Assembly: GCF_000709085.1 (NCBI RefSeq)
Contig: NZ_JFBD01000066.1
Span: forward strand, 1-61,654
Direction: 5' to 3'
Source of the DNA: Virgibacillus alimentarius
GTDB lineage: Bacteria > Bacillota > Bacilli > Bacillales > Amphibacillaceae
DNA: 61,654 nucleotides
In this document: positions 46,710 through 56,141 of the stretch, piece by piece
Layout of the letters: each line of letters begins with the position of its first letter
Position numbering within the stretch: the first letter of the stretch is position 1
The notes under the pieces: model-generated
Seen by the model: the letters and a program-made list of their open reading frames with translations, nothing else
What the model was told of the DNA's origin: nothing
Databases searched by the model: none
Made by a program: the position numbers and the translations under genes

Positions 46710-47195
46710 TTATACTAATTTATCAAAATGCATTCGTTTATGAAGTGCATAAATAATAGGTATTCCTAGAGCCATTACTACAAATTCGCCAATTGCAGTA
46801 GTCAGCCAAGTAATCAGAAACGGTAACCCTAAAGCTAAATTCAGCATAATTGCGATGATAAACATATTAAATGAAAAAATGATTGTGTTTGCAATCATGC
46901 GCACCCATATACTTTCAATGAATCTTCCAACTCCCATGGTCATGAGCAGTGAAATAACAGATTGTCCTACCCCGAATATCAAATCATAGATACCAAGTGG
47001 AGAGAGGAAGAGATTAGCTAAGAACACACCTAATGTGATTCCTAAGAAATACTTTTTATTGAATACAATGAGATGGTTGAACAACTCAGACAGGCGAAAT
47101 TGTATATTCGTAAATCCAAATGGCTGTACCAGCACAGAAACTGCTATATAAAGTGCTGCCAACAGTCCATTGTTAACAAGTGTTTTAACATTCAT
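46710..47195 (-). CDS. queT: QueT family queuosine-precursor transporter
   Basis: A 161-residue protein with five or six helices. It is the membrane S component of an energy-coupling-factor importer for preQ1-like queuosine precursors. Family blocks: NNGLLAALYIAVSVLVQPFGFTNIQFRLSE near 8-37 and the C-terminal helices. The preQ1 riboswitch just upstream strongly supports the substrate. Confidence 0.92.
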   Translation of the reverse strand: MNVKTLVNNGLLAALYIAVSVLVQPFGFTNIQFRLSELFNHLIVFNKKYFLGITLGVFLANLFLSPLGIYDLIFGVGQSVISLLMTMGVGRFIESIWVRMIANTIIFSFNMFIIAIMLNLALGLPFLITWLTTAIGEFVVMALGIPIIYALHKRMHFDKLV

Positions 47196-47201
47196 AAATA
47201 T

Positions 47202-47243
47202 TTCCCCCTAGTTTTTTTACGTGGGATGGTTTCGAACCACGGT
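47202..47243 (-). ncRNA. preQ1-I riboswitch
   Basis: On the minus strand the sequence CGTGGTTCGAAACCATCCCACG, split here by function, gives stem P1 (CGTGG / CCACG) with loop TTC...CATC, then a TAAAAAAACTAGGGGG tail. It matches the class I preQ1 aptamer base by base. The tail carries the ribosome site (GGGGG) of queT, so ligand binding probably blocks translation. Confidence 0.85.
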
Positions 47244-47262
47244 GATATTTAAAAACTATTTT

Positions 47263-47290
47263 ATTATACCTTTTTTTGAATAAAAGACAA
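47263..47290 (-). promoter_or_regulatory. queT promoter
   Basis: TTGTCT (47285-47290) and TATAAT (47263-47268), 16 bases apart on the minus strand, about 22 bases before the riboswitch. Confidence 0.65.
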
Positions 47291-47350
47291 TAGGGATTTT
47301 GCTGGAAAAAGCGAACGATGTCATGATGATGCGAGCGTCAGTATACTAAC

Positions 47351-48115
47351 CTAAGGAACGAGGCGAATCTTTACATGTTCATATGGTGCATCTTGATAGC
47401 TCTTGTCCAACCCTTTATTTGCTATTAATTTTTTAGAGATTACTTTTTGCTTTAACGTAAGTGTAAGCTTACTAGCAAAAGGAAATTCATTTATTGTAAC
47501 GGTATCTTTGTCCACCCACTCGGTTTTTAGTTTATCCTGTTGAAAGCCGTGTAAGGAAGTGGAGAGCGGAATACCATCTCGGTAAAAGAAATGTTCCTCT
47601 TCTTTTGAGGTACCAGGTTCATTTAAACAAATATATAAAGATAAATTATCACAAAGCTGAAGAAGGCCATAGTGAAAATCAAATAAGTAGCTATCAAATG
47701 TTGATAAGGAGCGGATAATTCGGTTTCTGCGTTCTTTTTCCTTTTGTACAAAAATCTTTGCTTCCTGGGTTCTACGATTTAATAAAAATCGCATGTAATG
47801 CATACTACATAGGAGAGCTGCGTATTCATCTTCTTTTTCAACCTCATCAATCCCATGCTTATAAAGTACAGTTTTAGGAAGAATCGGGAAATTAGTAAAG
47901 GTAAAAGGGGCCATTTTTTCATCGTTCCAAAATGGTTGTTTATCGAATGATTTCCAGCCGCAATCATGATGAAAGATGGCAAATTCAACCGTTTTTTTAA
48001 ACTTCGTATCAATGAAAAGAGAGTCATTCCAGTTTGCTATCATTTCACCAGAAAGCTGGGCATGGTTATCTTGTTCAATCATAATGAAATGATTAGGGTG
48101 CTCTCTAACAATCAT
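47351..48115 (-). CDS. DUF3891 family protein
   Basis: A 254-residue soluble protein matching DUF3891: N-terminal MIVREH...HFIMIEQDNHAQLSGEMIANW and a HHDCGW motif near 49 that resembles an HD-like metal site. No function is known. ATG 48115 follows AAAGGATG. It diverges from lemA-htpX. Confidence 0.82.
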   Translation of the reverse strand: MIVREHPNHFIMIEQDNHAQLSGEMIANWNDSLFIDTKFKKTVEFAIFHHDCGWKSFDKQPFWNDEKMAPFTFTNFPILPKTVLYKHGIDEVEKEDEYAALLCSMHYMRFLLNRRTQEAKIFVQKEKERRNRIIRSLSTFDSYLFDFHYGLLQLCDNLSLYICLNEPGTSKEEEHFFYRDGIPLSTSLHGFQQDKLKTEWVDKDTVTINEFPFASKLTLTLKQKVISKKLIANKGLDKSYQDAPYEHVKIRLVP

Positions 48116-48220
48116 GAATAAATCATCCTTTCAAAGAACTGTTTCGTATCGGTTATAAACTCATGATAATTCAATTGAACGGGGCATACAAATAAAAGGG
48201 AAGTTCGCTTGTGCTGTTTA

Positions 48221-48248
48221 TTTACAGTTAATGATCAGATGGTATAAT
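48221..48248 (+). promoter_or_regulatory. lemA promoter
   Basis: TTTACA (48221-48226) and TATAAT (48243-48248) with a 16-base spacer, about 40 bases before lemA. Confidence 0.65.
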
Positions 48249-48289
48249 GACTAAGATATAGTAATAATTTACGAGAGGGTGAAGCTATT

Positions 48290-48838
48290 ATGATCATTAC
48301 GATTATAATCGCTGTTATTGTTGCGATTATCGTAATTTACGGTATTTCAAGTTATAACAGTTTTGTTAAATATCGTAATTGGGTTAAGGAATCATGGAGT
48401 CAGATCGATGTTCAATTAAAACGGCGGTATGATCTTATTCCTAATTTGGTCAATACAGTAAAAGGCTACGCTGAACATGAGAGAGAAACATTAGAGAATG
48501 TGATTCAGGCGCGTAATCAGCTCGTTCAAGGATCACCACAAGAGCGTATAGAAGCAGATAATCAGATTCAGGGAGCATTAAAGTCCATCTTTGCTTTAAA
48601 GGAGTCATATCCCGACCTTAAAGCAAATCAAAACTTTTTAAAACTCCAGGAGGAACTAACTTCAACAGAAAATAAAGTTGCTTATTCCCGTCAGCTTTAT
48701 AACAAAACCGTAGCTGAATATAATATAAAACGTGAATCTTTTCCAAGTAATTTAATCGCAGGTATATTTGGCTTTAAAAAGGAAGAACAGTTGACGATTC
48801 CAGAAGAAGAGCGCGAAGCACCTACTGTGAATTTTTAA
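48290..48838 (+). CDS. lemA: LemA family protein
   Basis: A 182-residue protein: one N-terminal helix (about 2-22) with a short outside end, then the LemA helical domain with NSFVKYRNWVKESWSQIDVQLKRRYDLIPNLV, here cited only as positions 24-55. Function unclear; usually paired with HtpX or TPM-domain proteins, as here. The next gene starts 12 bases later. Confidence 0.92.
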   Translation: MIITIIIAVIVAIIVIYGISSYNSFVKYRNWVKESWSQIDVQLKRRYDLIPNLVNTVKGYAEHERETLENVIQARNQLVQGSPQERIEADNQIQGALKSIFALKESYPDLKANQNFLKLQEELTSTENKVAYSRQLYNKTVAEYNIKRESFPSNLIAGIFGFKKEEQLTIPEEEREAPTVNF

Positions 48839-48850
48839 TGGGGGATCGTT

Positions 48851-49753
48851 ATGCTTTATAAACAAATTTTACAGAATAAACGTAAAACAATTTTTCTCGT
48901 TGCTTTATTTAGTTTACTTGTACTTGCTTTAGGGTGGGCGATCGGCTATTTGGTAAATAACGACTCGATTACTGGAATCATCATTACTCTTATTGTGCTT
49001 GCAATTTATATTCCAGTCACTTATATGACTGCCAGTTCTCAAGTTCTCAACATGTCTGGTGCAAAAGAAATCAAGAAAGGCGATCATCCGGAGTTGTTTG
49101 ATATTGTAGAGGAATTGTCGATCGCTGCTCGCATCCCGATGCCAAAAGTTTATATTGTAAGTGACCCAGTACCGAATGCTTTTGCAACCGGGATAAAGCC
49201 GGAAAAAGGATCGGTGGCATTTACGACTGGTTTATTGGAAAAACTAAACCGTGAAGAATTATCGGGTGTTGTTGCTCACGAGCTTGCACATATTCGTAAC
49301 TACGATATAAGGTTGATGACCATTTGTGTAGCATTAGTAGGGGTTATTATACTTATCGCAAATATTGGTTCGCGTGCTATGTTATTTGGCGGAGGACGCC
49401 GTGGTGGTGGAAATCGGAAAGCGAATCCGATTCTCATACTAGTAGCACTCATTTTTGTTATTTTAGCTCCTATTGCGGCTCAATTTGTCAAGCTGGCTGT
49501 TTCAAGGAATCGAGAATACTTAGCAGACGCTACAGCAGTTGAATTCACACGTAATCCTGTTGGTTTGATTCGTGCTTTAAAGAAAATTAGTGGTGTACCT
49601 AAAGATGTAAAAGACGCAAAAGAGGCAACTGCATCCATGTACATTGTCAGTCCATTTGGAGGCAAACGGCGCAAAACTAGGAGAAAAAGCAGCAGCCTTT
49701 GGGCAACACATCCATCAACAGATGATCGTATTAAGCGTTTGGAAAGTATGTAG
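48851..49753 (+). CDS. htpX: membrane zinc metalloprotease HtpX
   Basis: A 300-residue M48 protease with four helices (about 15-33, 38-58, 155-175, 190-215), the zinc motif HELAH near residue 142 and a downstream Glu in NREYLADA near 220. Degrades misfolded membrane proteins. Forms an operon with lemA. A Gly/Arg-rich cytoplasmic loop lies between the last two helices. Confidence 0.93.
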   Translation: MLYKQILQNKRKTIFLVALFSLLVLALGWAIGYLVNNDSITGIIITLIVLAIYIPVTYMTASSQVLNMSGAKEIKKGDHPELFDIVEELSIAARIPMPKVYIVSDPVPNAFATGIKPEKGSVAFTTGLLEKLNREELSGVVAHELAHIRNYDIRLMTICVALVGVIILIANIGSRAMLFGGGRRGGGNRKANPILILVALIFVILAPIAAQFVKLAVSRNREYLADATAVEFTRNPVGLIRALKKISGVPKDVKDAKEATASMYIVSPFGGKRRKTRRKSSSLWATHPSTDDRIKRLESM

Positions 49754-49857
49754 ATATCCGCATTTTATGTAGGTCTCTTTTTGATACAATGAATGTATTA
49801 CAATAAAGAGGGTATGATTAAATTAATAGGATACTAATTAGAAAAGGACAATTATTT

Positions 49858-50810
49858 ATGGCTTATATTTTCTTATTAATTGGGTTTGTATTGTTAATTA
49901 AAGGTGCAGATTTATTTGTTGATGGTTCATCGAATATTGCAACATTACTCCGGATATCTCCAGTGTTAATTGGATTGACAATTGTTGCATTCGGGACAAG
50001 TTCACCGGAGGCAACTGTAAGTATTATTGCAGCGCTAAAAGGAAATGCCGGCGTTTCATTGGGGAATGTTATTGGAAGCAGTATTTTTAATATTACGCTT
50101 GTTGTTGGCATTGCGGCATTTATATATCCTTTAAAAGTCGAAAGTGAGACTACAAAAAAGGAAATTCCGTTTACACTTTTAGCCAGTGTTGTATTACTTG
50201 TTCTTAGTAGTGATATGATATTACAAGGATTTGATAATAACGCATTAACCCGTAGTGATGGTCTCATATTTTTATTGTTTTTAAGTATTTTTATTTATTA
50301 CGTCTTTGAGGTTGCAATGAAGAACAGACAAAAAGCAGACGATAGAAAAATACCGGATAGTGTAAAGTGGGGAAAGAGTATCTTATTCGCTGTATTGGGA
50401 CTAGCTGGTATTATTTTGGGCGGGGAAATGGTTGTTAGAAATGGTACAAAGATTGCCTATTCCCTTGGAATGAGTGAAACACTAGTTGGTTTAACGATTA
50501 TAGCTATAGGAACTTCACTTCCTGAACTAGTCACATCTATTGCTGCTGCGCTGAAAAAGCAAAGTGAGATAGCTCTAGGTAATATCGTTGGAAGTAATAT
50601 CTTTAACATTCTATTTGTATTAGGTTCAGCATCTGTTATATCCCCGTTGGTGTTGATGGGAAGGTGTTTATAGATCTACTTGTACTGATTTTTCTGACCG
50701 TATTACTACTTATTTTTTCAAGAACGAATTATAAAATTGGGAAAATAGAAGGAATGCTCCTTGTTTTTGGCTACCTTATATATATCGTATATATTATTTT
50801 ACGCAATTAA
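49858..50810 (+). CDS. sodium/calcium exchanger family protein (frameshifted)
   Basis: A YrbG-like cation antiporter with two inverted repeats, each with the alpha motif: GTSSPEATVS...GNVIGSSIFNI near 40-75 and GTSLPELVTS...GNIVGSNIFNI near 215-250. The written frame stops at 50673. In another frame the last helices (FIDLLVLIFLTVLLL and on) continue to TAA at 50810. One base is missing near 50651. Repaired length is about 317 residues, normal for the family. Confidence 0.87.
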
Positions 50811-50858
50811 AAAGCGGCTGTATCCCAGGTTCCGTCCTGAGATGCACAGCCGCTTTTT
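50810..50858 (+). terminator. terminator of the exchanger gene
   Basis: A 12-bp perfect stem (50810-50821 with 50846-50857) with T5 after it begins at the repaired stop codon, which supports the repaired reading frame. Confidence 0.85.
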
Positions 50859-50904
50859 AATTTTCAATATTAAAAGGGATAGATATTTTTCTATTTTCAT
50901 AATC

Positions 50905-50943
50905 TTTACATTTTATTTATGGCATCTTAATACTACCTTAATA
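50905..50943 (+). promoter_or_regulatory. PhoP box of the ugp operon
   Basis: TTTACA (50905), TTTATG (50916), TTAATA (50927), TTAATA (50938): four hexamers at exact 11-bp steps. The -10 is not clear. It lies about 140 bases before ugpB. Confidence 0.72.
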
Positions 50944-51081
50944 GTCAGTTGATAAGCTAGTTATTAAAGAGAGGCAATACTGGATTTAAATGGTTATGTT
51001 GGAGGTGAGACAGTTTAATAAAGATGTGTCAAAGCATTGATGAAGGAGATTTTTCTAATACTAAAAATGGAGGAATGATCA

Positions 51082-52383
51082 TTGAGAAAAATACTATTCG
51101 CGATGGTTGTAACATTTATTATCTTTATGTCCGTTGCATGTCAGTCTAATAAAGACGAAAAAAATTCCTCAAGTGATAAGACAGCCAAAGCAAGTGGAGA
51201 CAAAGTAGAAATTACATATTGGTACGCGTGGGGAGATAAAATTGGAGAAAACAATGAAAAACTAACTGAAATGTTTAATGAATCTCAGGATGAAATTCAT
51301 GTGACTGCGGAATACCAAGGTACATATGAAGATCTTCATGCGAAAACACAGGCAGCATTCGCAGCGGGAAATGCTCCTGAAGTAACGTTAAATGAAATCG
51401 CATCAATTGGTGTATTTGCAAAATCAGGAATGACAGAAAATTTAACTCCATTTGTTGAGAATGACGATATAAATCTCGGTGATTTTATCCCAGGACTTAT
51501 GGGGAACTCTTATGTGGATGACGAATTATATGGTTTACCTTATTTACGGAGTACACCAATTCTTTATATGAATACGACAATGCTAAAAGAGGCTGGATTA
51601 GACCCTGAAGGACCGAAAACGTGGGAAGAATTTGAAACGTACTTAAAAAAGCTTACAAAAGAAGGAGAGCATGTTGGTATGAGTATGCCGGCTGGGATTT
51701 GGTTTTATGAAGCATTTGTCGCACAAAGTGGCGGACAAATGATTTCAGATGACGGAACGGAAGTAGAATTCAATGGGGATGCTGGTGTAGAAGCGCTTGA
51801 ATTTTGGAAAAAAATTGAAGACAAAGAATATGTTAAAGTTCCTGAAGGAGATGAAGCGGGAGATATTGCCAAGCAGGACTTTGCTAACGAACGTGCGGCT
51901 ATGATCTTTTCATCCACTGCAGACCTCTCTTACATGCTTACACTTGCAGAGGATAATGACTTTGCGTTAAATACAGCATTCATGCCATCCAATGAAACGC
52001 ATGCTGTTCCAACAGGTGGTGCGAATATGGTTATGACAGCTGGGTTGGATAAAGAAAAGCAGAACGCTGCTTGGGAATTTATTAAATGGATGACTGCAAA
52101 AGAACAGACGATTTTTGCAAGTAAATATACGGGGTATCTACCAAGCCGTTTATCAGCGGTAGAATCTGAAGAAATGAAAGAATTATATAAAGAAATGCCT
52201 CAATTTAAAGTGGCAGTCGATCAATTGGAATATGGTCACGCACGGCCAATGGAAGAAGCGTATCCAGAGATTTCGATGACACTTCAAGATGAGATTTTAA
52301 GAACGCTGCTTGATGAAGATTTAGACCCTCAAGAAGCATTAGATACTGCAGCTGAAAAAGCAAATGGAATGCTTCAACAATGA
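51082..52383 (+). CDS. ugpB: glycerol-3-phosphate ABC transporter binding lipoprotein
   Basis: A family-1 solute-binding lipoprotein of 433 residues: lipobox SVAC (Cys 20), then ITYWYAWGDK, LYGLPYLRSTPILYMNT near 149-165 and WEFIKWMTAKEQ near 331. The neighbouring ugpQ and the PhoP box point to glycerol-3-phosphate or glycerophosphodiesters rather than sugars. TTG 51082 follows GGAGGAATG. Confidence 0.85.
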   Translation: MRKILFAMVVTFIIFMSVACQSNKDEKNSSSDKTAKASGDKVEITYWYAWGDKIGENNEKLTEMFNESQDEIHVTAEYQGTYEDLHAKTQAAFAAGNAPEVTLNEIASIGVFAKSGMTENLTPFVENDDINLGDFIPGLMGNSYVDDELYGLPYLRSTPILYMNTTMLKEAGLDPEGPKTWEEFETYLKKLTKEGEHVGMSMPAGIWFYEAFVAQSGGQMISDDGTEVEFNGDAGVEALEFWKKIEDKEYVKVPEGDEAGDIAKQDFANERAAMIFSSTADLSYMLTLAEDNDFALNTAFMPSNETHAVPTGGANMVMTAGLDKEKQNAAWEFIKWMTAKEQTIFASKYTGYLPSRLSAVESEEMKELYKEMPQFKVAVDQLEYGHARPMEEAYPEISMTLQDEILRTLLDEDLDPQEALDTAAEKANGMLQQ

Positions 52384-52494
52384 TATAGGGTTTACTTTGC
52401 CATTAATATTGTGGCGTTTGGCGCAAAAGGAGAGCGTTTTGAATTGCCAGCCCTTCGTAATGCGATAATTCTTTTTTAAAAGGAGATGGTACGT

Positions 52495-53574
52495 ATGGCG
52501 GAGATCATACTGAAAAATATATCAAAAAAGTTTAAAGAAGAGGAGGTAGTGAAGAATCTAAATGTAACGATTCGTGATGGGTCTTTTACTGTGCTGGTAG
52601 GCCCTTCAGGTTGTGGCAAGTCAACTACGCTCCGAATGATTGCTGGACTTGAGCAGCAGTCTAGTGGGGATATTTGGATCGGGGACGAGTGTGTCAATGA
52701 CCTCCCCCCTGGGAAACGAAATATTGCAATGGTTTTTCAAAATTATGCTTTGTATCCAACGATGACTGTGAGGGGAAATATAGAGTTCGGTCTTAAAAAT
52801 AAAAAGGTTCCTAAGAAGGAACGGGAGATATTGATTAGAGAAATCTCAGAGATTGTCGGCTTGACAGACTACCTTGATAAAAAGCCAAATAAATTATCAG
52901 GGGGACAAAGGCAACGTGTTGCCTTAGCACGTGCTATGGTTAAAAAGCCGAAAGTTTTTATTTTAGATGAACCGCTGTCGAACTTAGATGCAAAGCTGCG
53001 CAGCCAAATGCGGTCTGAACTAATTCAACTGCATAAAAAATTAGGAACTACGTTTGTTTACGTTACCCACGATCAGGTGGAAGCAATGTCGATGGGTGAT
53101 GAGATTGCTATTTTAAATAAAGGAACCATTCAGCAAATGGGGAGCCCGATGAACGTATACCATGAGCCAAATAATATCTTCACAGCTGAATTTATTGGAA
53201 CACCGGCAATGAATATCTTTGAATACAACAAGGTAAAAGATCATTTATCCAATTTAAGCAGAAAAGTTAAATTTGTTGGTTTCCGACCTGAACATGCATT
53301 ACTAGCTCTTACAGAAAAAGAGAAGGACGCCGGTTACCTCAAACTGGCCAGTGAGATTATAACAATGGAAACATTAGGAGCTGAAACGATTTATACAGTA
53401 AAAAATGAAGCTGGAGTTATGCATATAAAAAGCTTTATTCCTCCTTTTGAGAATGCTAAAGAACTCTTGGTTTCCATTCCATACGAAAAGCTATACTTCT
53501 TCGACCAGGAAGGGAAGCGATATCGTTCTGTCTCCACTAGACAAATGGATACTGCTTTAGCAGGTGGAGCCTAA
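52495..53574 (+). CDS. ugpC: ABC transporter ATPase UgpC
   Basis: 359 residues: Walker [10 protein letters not shown] near 37, Q-loop [12 protein letters not shown], signature LSGGQRQR, Walker [13 protein letters not shown], then a C-terminal MalK-like regulatory domain (GFRPEHALL near 260). ATG 52495 follows AAGGAG by nine bases; ATG 52486 lies in that site. Confidence 0.9.
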   Translation: MAEIILKNISKKFKEEEVVKNLNVTIRDGSFTVLVGPSGCGKSTTLRMIAGLEQQSSGDIWIGDECVNDLPPGKRNIAMVFQNYALYPTMTVRGNIEFGLKNKKVPKKEREILIREISEIVGLTDYLDKKPNKLSGGQRQRVALARAMVKKPKVFILDEPLSNLDAKLRSQMRSELIQLHKKLGTTFVYVTHDQVEAMSMGDEIAILNKGTIQQMGSPMNVYHEPNNIFTAEFIGTPAMNIFEYNKVKDHLSNLSRKVKFVGFRPEHALLALTEKEKDAGYLKLASEIITMETLGAETIYTVKNEAGVMHIKSFIPPFENAKELLVSIPYEKLYFFDQEGKRYRSVSTRQMDTALAGGA

Positions 53575-53576
53575 TT

Positions 53577-54446
53577 ATGACGTGGAATAAGATTCGTCCT
53601 TATCTAATGATCTCTCCAGCAATTCTAGTATTTAGTTTGTTTTTCATCTACCCGATCTGCTACATGATTTATTTAAGTATGCATGATTGGAACTTCGTTA
53701 GCCCGGAGAAAAACTTTGTTGGTACAGCTAATTTTACAAACCTTGTTTCTGAAAAAGAGTTTATTGAAGTGATGCAAAACACGTTTGTATATACAGCTTT
53801 AACCGTATCATTAACGATTATTATAGCACTGATACTCGCTGTTTGGCTTAATAAATCAGGGACAATATATGGATTTGTTCAAGGAGCCATCTTCAGTCCG
53901 CACATTATATCGCTTGTTTCTATTTCAATGTTGTGGATGTGGTTAATGGATACGGATTATGGACTCTTAAACTGGTTTTTAAATTTGTTTGGTCTCCCGA
54001 GTGTTCCTTGGTTGACAGACCCGAGCACATCACTTCTATCTCTTGCTATCGTTGCAATTTGGAAAGGAATTGGTTTTAATACGCTAATTTTTATAGCAGG
54101 GCTGCAGAGTATTCCACGTGATATTTATGAAGCGGCTGCATTGGATGGAACGAATAGAATTCGTACGTTTATTAAGCTGACATTGCCGATGCTCTCACCT
54201 ACTTTGTTTTTCCTGACGATTATAGGTATCATTAATTCGTTTCAGGTATTTGAAACAATTTCGATCATGACTCAGGGTGGTCCTATTAATTCCACCAATA
54301 CATTTGTTTATTACATTTATGAATATGGATTCCGTTTCTTTAAAATCGGGTACGCTTCAGCAGCTGGTGTTATCTTGCTCGTTATTATTAGCATATTTAC
54401 GATCATGTATTTCCGATTGCTCGCCCGCCGTGTACATTATCAATAA
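53577..54446 (+). CDS. ugpA: ABC transporter permease UgpA
   Basis: A six-helix MalF-type permease of 289 residues, with the EAA loop YEAAALDGTNRIRTFIKLTLP (near 186-206). It starts two bases after ugpC. Confidence 0.9.
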   Translation: MTWNKIRPYLMISPAILVFSLFFIYPICYMIYLSMHDWNFVSPEKNFVGTANFTNLVSEKEFIEVMQNTFVYTALTVSLTIIIALILAVWLNKSGTIYGFVQGAIFSPHIISLVSISMLWMWLMDTDYGLLNWFLNLFGLPSVPWLTDPSTSLLSLAIVAIWKGIGFNTLIFIAGLQSIPRDIYEAAALDGTNRIRTFIKLTLPMLSPTLFFLTIIGIINSFQVFETISIMTQGGPINSTNTFVYYIYEYGFRFFKIGYASAAGVILLVIISIFTIMYFRLLARRVHYQ

Positions 54447-54463
54447 GGAAGGAAGGGAGTTAA

Positions 54464-55288
54464 ATGAATACTACCATTCCGTATAAACTCCTGAATGGTA
54501 TAGGGATTCTCATTGTTGTCAGTATTTTTGCATTTCCATTTGTCTGGATGATATCTACATCGTTCAAATCGTTAGGGGAGACAATGATTTTTCCTCCTGC
54601 ATGGCTGCCGGAAAGTCTACATTGGGAGAATTTTACTGCTGCATGGAATTCTGGACCTTTTTTAACCTATTTTAAGAACAGTATATTTGTTTCAATAAGT
54701 ATATTAATCTTGCAATTTTTGACTATTATACCTGCAGCATATGCTTTTGCCAGGTATCAATTTAAAGGCAATAAATTCTTTTTTGCACTTACAATGATTA
54801 CATTGATGATCCCTGCACAACTCATATTTCTGCCAGTCTACTTACAATTTAGTGCATGGGGGCTGCTTGATACACTTTGGGCACTAATTCTCCCCTTTGC
54901 TTCCAGTGCGTTTGGTATCTTTTTGCTGCGCCAATCGTTTAAACAGGTACCAGAAGAATTGTTGGAAGCTGCACGTTTGGATGGGGCAAGTGAATGGAAA
55001 ATTATTTTAAAAATTATGATACCTATTGCTAAACCAGTATTGATAACGTTCGGACTTTTTAGTTTTATTACACACTGGAATGATTATTTCTGGCCACTTG
55101 TCATGACAACAAGTGATGTGACACGAACGCTTCCATTGGGAATTGCAAAGCTTCGTGAAGTAGAGGGTGGTGTTGCCTGGCATATTCTTATGGCAGGGAA
55201 TATGATCCTTGTTATTCCAATATTAATTGTATTTTTCTTCGCACAACGCCAAATTATCCGTGCCTTTGTTTATACAGGTATAAAGTAA
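54464..55288 (+). CDS. ugpE: ABC transporter permease UgpE
   Basis: A six-helix MalG-type permease of 274 residues with EAARLDGASEWKIILKIMIP near 166-185. ATG 54464 follows GGAAGGAAGGGAG. Confidence 0.9.
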   Translation: MNTTIPYKLLNGIGILIVVSIFAFPFVWMISTSFKSLGETMIFPPAWLPESLHWENFTAAWNSGPFLTYFKNSIFVSISILILQFLTIIPAAYAFARYQFKGNKFFFALTMITLMIPAQLIFLPVYLQFSAWGLLDTLWALILPFASSAFGIFLLRQSFKQVPEELLEAARLDGASEWKIILKIMIPIAKPVLITFGLFSFITHWNDYFWPLVMTTSDVTRTLPLGIAKLREVEGGVAWHILMAGNMILVIPILIVFFFAQRQIIRAFVYTGIK

Positions 55289-55320
55289 AATGATAATCCA
55301 TGAAAAGGGGAGTGTAAGGG

Positions 55321-56133
55321 ATGAATAGTTGCATTGCACACCGCGGATGGTCGAGTAGAGCACCTGAGAATACAATAGCTGCATTTATACTAGCTCTGAA
55401 TGAATCAAAAATTTCTGCGATTGAACTAGATGTGCATCTTTCTAAAGACGGGGTCCCTGTTGTCATTCATGACCATACACTGGAACGTACTACGAATGGG
55501 AAAGGCCCAGTAAGTACACAAAGTGCACTTGATTTAGTTCAACTGGATGCAGGAATATCATTTGGACCGCAATTTGTTGGACAAAAGATCCCTTTATTGG
55601 AAGAAGTAATGGCATTAGCAAAGGGAAAAAAGCGGCTTTTGATTGAGTTAAAGCAAATGGGTGAGTTGTATGTGGGACTGGAAGAAAAAGTTGCCGAGCT
55701 CATCAATAAATATAACATGTATCATCAAGTAGTAGTTATTTCTTTTGACCATGAATCAGTAAGAAAAGTGAAAGAATATGATCCGAAAGTTGAAATAGGC
55801 TTGGTTTTCACTGGACGGTTAACAATGCTAGCTGAGCAAGTAGATTATACAGGAGCTAGCTATCTATCAATCCAGCATAGGTTTATTACTAAGGAATTAG
55901 TAGAATTGTTTCAAGATAAGTGTGTGCAACTTGTGGCATGGACGATCGATGACGTCGGATCTCTAAATCGTATGAAGGGAATAAGTGGAAACATCCACAT
56001 TACAACCAACCGCCCAGAAATAATGATAGAAGATGTTAAGAAAGCGAAAAGCGAATTTATAGGCTTAGAACATCGTCCTGTCGTTTCAACGGAAAAAACA
56101 AATGAATTACGGGTATTTAAAAATAAAAAGTAG
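55321..56133 (+). CDS. ugpQ: glycerophosphodiester phosphodiesterase
   Basis: Hydrolyses glycerophosphodiesters to glycerol-3-phosphate and an alcohol. 270 residues: AHRGWSSRAPENTIAAF near 6-22 (catalytic His and Arg), ELDVHLSKDG near 41 and VIHDHTLERTTNG near 54 (second catalytic His). No signal peptide, so it acts on imported diesters. It ends eight bases before the glycosyltransferase gene, inside the same apparent operon. GGGGAG ribosome site. Confidence 0.93.
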   Translation: MNSCIAHRGWSSRAPENTIAAFILALNESKISAIELDVHLSKDGVPVVIHDHTLERTTNGKGPVSTQSALDLVQLDAGISFGPQFVGQKIPLLEEVMALAKGKKRLLIELKQMGELYVGLEEKVAELINKYNMYHQVVVISFDHESVRKVKEYDPKVEIGLVFTGRLTMLAEQVDYTGASYLSIQHRFITKELVELFQDKCVQLVAWTIDDVGSLNRMKGISGNIHITTNRPEIMIEDVKKAKSEFIGLEHRPVVSTEKTNELRVFKNKK

Positions 56134-56141
56134 GTGAAACG

